Made by a program: the position numbers and the translations under genes. A DNA stretch of 9,768 bases from an uncultured Gammaproteobacteria bacterium (GTDB lineage Bacteria > Pseudomonadota > Gammaproteobacteria > SZUA-140), in contig CALZIG010000242.1 in the NCBI GenBank assembly GCA_945787585.1, positions 1-9,768 on the forward strand, in the 5' to 3' direction. This document shows, piece by piece, positions 8,371 through 9,768 of this stretch (within the stretch, counting starts at the first letter, position 1; the number at the start of each line of letters is the position of its first letter). The notes beneath the pieces were generated by a model. That model did not search any database. It saw only the letters and a program-made list of their open reading frames with translations, and was not told the origin of the DNA.

Positions 8371-8399
8371 CTAAAAATAGTTAATGAAAGCCTTTTTAG
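8371..8399. repeat. Inverted repeat before the right-edge gene
   Basis: CTAAAAA (8371-8377) pairs with TTTTTAG (8393-8399) around a 15-nt loop, ending 31 nt before the ATG at 8431. It is A/T-rich and not a convincing terminator. It may lie in the promoter or leader of that gene. I find no persuasive -35/-10 pair for the plus strand here. Confidence 0.3.
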
Positions 8400-8430
8400 A
8401 GCCTCAATGAAGTGAATTCGTGAGTTATAG

Positions 8431-9768
8431 ATGAATATTACACTGAATACCCCAAAACGGGAGAATGCTCCGCCCACTGATATTGATGTTCGGGTGAGTG
8501 CGCTTCAGTCGTGGATTGAGGCGCTGCCGTTGATGGATTATGCGCGTAGTTGCGAAAAAGTGACGAATGCGCTGCACCACATTAACCGTCATCAATTGGA
8601 TGTGAAAGCGCGTATTGAGGCGGTGACACTGCTATCAGAGCGTGTCGAAAAACTGCATAAGATTGTCCCGCGTAGCTTTGATAGTGATGCGCTGCCATTC
8701 ACCGAGAAACAACTTGCATCGAAAGAGGGGCAGCAGCGACTGCTGGCTGAATGCGCGATTAGTCATAAAATCATTATCAATGAGCTGCTAGCGGATCCCA
8801 AGCTGCTGGCTAAACATAAACAGGTGCTTTTTTATTCGCTGGTTAAAGCACTGCACTATATTTCACTCGAGTTGATTGAGCGTTTTCTGATCTATCGCAC
8901 TCCCGCAGATGGCACCTGGCAGGATATACATAAGCTGTATGTTATCGCGGGAAAGATGAATGTCCTCGGCGTCTCGATCAGTGGTAGTGCTGCCCAGGAA
9001 GAGGCCTCGACCTCTATCAATGAACTCTATAAAAAGATACTGCTATTGTCGCTGGCGGATCTGTCGCGTTTAATGATGGGGGAGGCAAAGTCGCTCTATA
9101 AACAGTTGGCTGAATGGTCAAAGTTAACATCATTAATACCGCTTGAAGACGCTTTTCGTGAAGGCGTTGTGGTTGATCTTGGCATTGATGCCCCTGCCAA
9201 TCATATCTTGACAGACAAGCCGCTCAAGTTTCATAACGGCCGTGTTTTTGATATTTCACGTCTGTTGAGCCATCTGGATCAGCAGATCGAAGTGATGACG
9301 GAGCAGGGGCGAAGTGGCGGTAATATGCTTAGCGTACGCGCCTGTCAGGCGATGTATAGCCGGTTGCGCCGTACCTGGGGGGCGCGAGGTGAACGCGAAG
9401 CGGGACGTGAACCGATTAAAACGCCGATGAAACTGATTTCTGGCCTGCATGACTGTCATCGTGTGTTGAGTGAGGATATCCCTTTTAATCCAGAATATGA
9501 TGAGCTTCATTTAGAGTTCGAAAGTAAGAAAAAAGACGCGGGTTCGCTGGATGGTGTGCTGTCACTCGTGCCCGAGGGTGAGAACCCATGGGAACAGGAA
9601 GAGATGGAGTCACGGGCTGCGGCAAATATTAAAGGGAATCGTATTTCGCAATTTGATGACAGTACCAAGTCTGATGCCTGGGAAAAAATATATGCGCACA
9701 AACTGGCGGAAGCCGAGCGTCAGAAGAAAGCGTCGGCACCATTGATCGCTACAGACTGTTATCAGGTA
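8431..9768 (+). CDS. Large helical protein of unknown function, 3' end cut by window edge
   Basis: An uninterrupted frame of 446 codons runs from the ATG at 8431 off the right edge. The codon just before the ATG is TAG, so this is the first possible ATG, although no good ribosome-binding site precedes it. There is no signal peptide or clear membrane helix, so the protein is probably cytoplasmic. The sequence is mostly amphipathic helix: RVSALQSWIEALPLMDYARSC at about 21-41, a helical block at 59-80, and a long hydrophobic helix LFYSLVKALHYISLELIERF at about 131-150. A basic patch, RLRRTWGARGERE, lies at 311-323, followed by KTPMKLISGLHDCHRVL at 330-346 and an acidic, polar stretch from 355 on. 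The 'WIEALPL' opening recalls large helical proteins of beta- and gammaproteobacteria, some of which, to my recollection, end in a PilZ (c-di-GMP-binding) domain. The end of this one is not visible, so I assign no function. Confidence 0.85.
   Translation, partial: MNITLNTPKRENAPPTDIDVRVSALQSWIEALPLMDYARSCEKVTNALHHINRHQLDVKARIEAVTLLSERVEKLHKIVPRSFDSDALPFTEKQLASKEGQQRLLAECAISHKIIINELLADPKLLAKHKQVLFYSLVKALHYISLELIERFLIYRTPADGTWQDIHKLYVIAGKMNVLGVSISGSAAQEEASTSINELYKKILLLSLADLSRLMMGEAKSLYKQLAEWSKLTSLIPLEDAFREGVVVDLGIDAPANHILTDKPLKFHNGRVFDISRLLSHLDQQIEVMTEQGRSGGNMLSVRACQAMYSRLRRTWGARGEREAGREPIKTPMKLISGLHDCHRVLSEDIPFNPEYDELHLEFESKKKDAGSLDGVLSLVPEGENPWEQEEMESRAAANIKGNRISQFDDSTKSDAWEKIYAHKLAEAERQKKASAPLIATDCYQV

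Noticed and set aside
8209..8430. Enterobacterial PurR box
   Set aside because: No sequence close to ACGCAAACGTTTTCGT is present in the purE upstream region; the dyad there is of a different kind.

Overview
This window reads as chromosomal DNA of a gammaproteobacterium of moderate G+C. The basis is the KatG, PurE, PurK and DUF1499 sequences and the purE-purK gene order. I cannot name a genus from sequence alone. All genes look intact except the two cut by the window edges. I see no mobile elements, tRNA or rRNA genes, or CRISPR arrays.

Layout: (1) 1-1820, plus strand, is the 3' five-sixths or so of katG, a bifunctional catalase-peroxidase. A strong hairpin follows it. (2) 2010-2747, plus strand, is a membrane-anchored DUF1499 protein. 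(3) 2797-3840, minus strand, converges on it and encodes a non-zinc quinone-reductase-like member of the medium-chain dehydrogenase superfamily, with a 16-bp dyad in its upstream region. (4) 4035-6251, minus strand, is a 738-residue hybrid sensor kinase: signal peptide, periplasmic NMT1/THI5-type solute-binding domain, one membrane segment, PAS, HisKA and HATPase. No response regulator is present in the window. (5) 6252-6535 is a structured intergenic region with an AU-rich hairpin, a 14-bp tandem repeat matched by an inverted copy, and a G-run tract. (6) purK (6536-7711) and purE (7708-8208), minus strand, overlap by ATGA and form the two-step CO2-fixing branch of purine synthesis. (7) 8209-8430 is a divergent promoter region with nested inverted repeats placed on the purE promoter. 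(8) 8431 to the end, plus strand, is the first 446 codons of a large, mostly helical, cytoplasmic-looking protein that I do not recognise with certainty.

Functionally there are three loose themes: oxidative and electrophile defence (katG, quinone-reductase-like enzyme), purine synthesis (purEK), and environmental sensing (the kinase). I found no clearly new multi-gene system. The best candidates for follow-up are the dyad on the purE promoter, the repeat cluster between purK and the kinase gene, the kinase's possible link to pyrimidine or thiamine precursors, and the unknown protein at the right edge.
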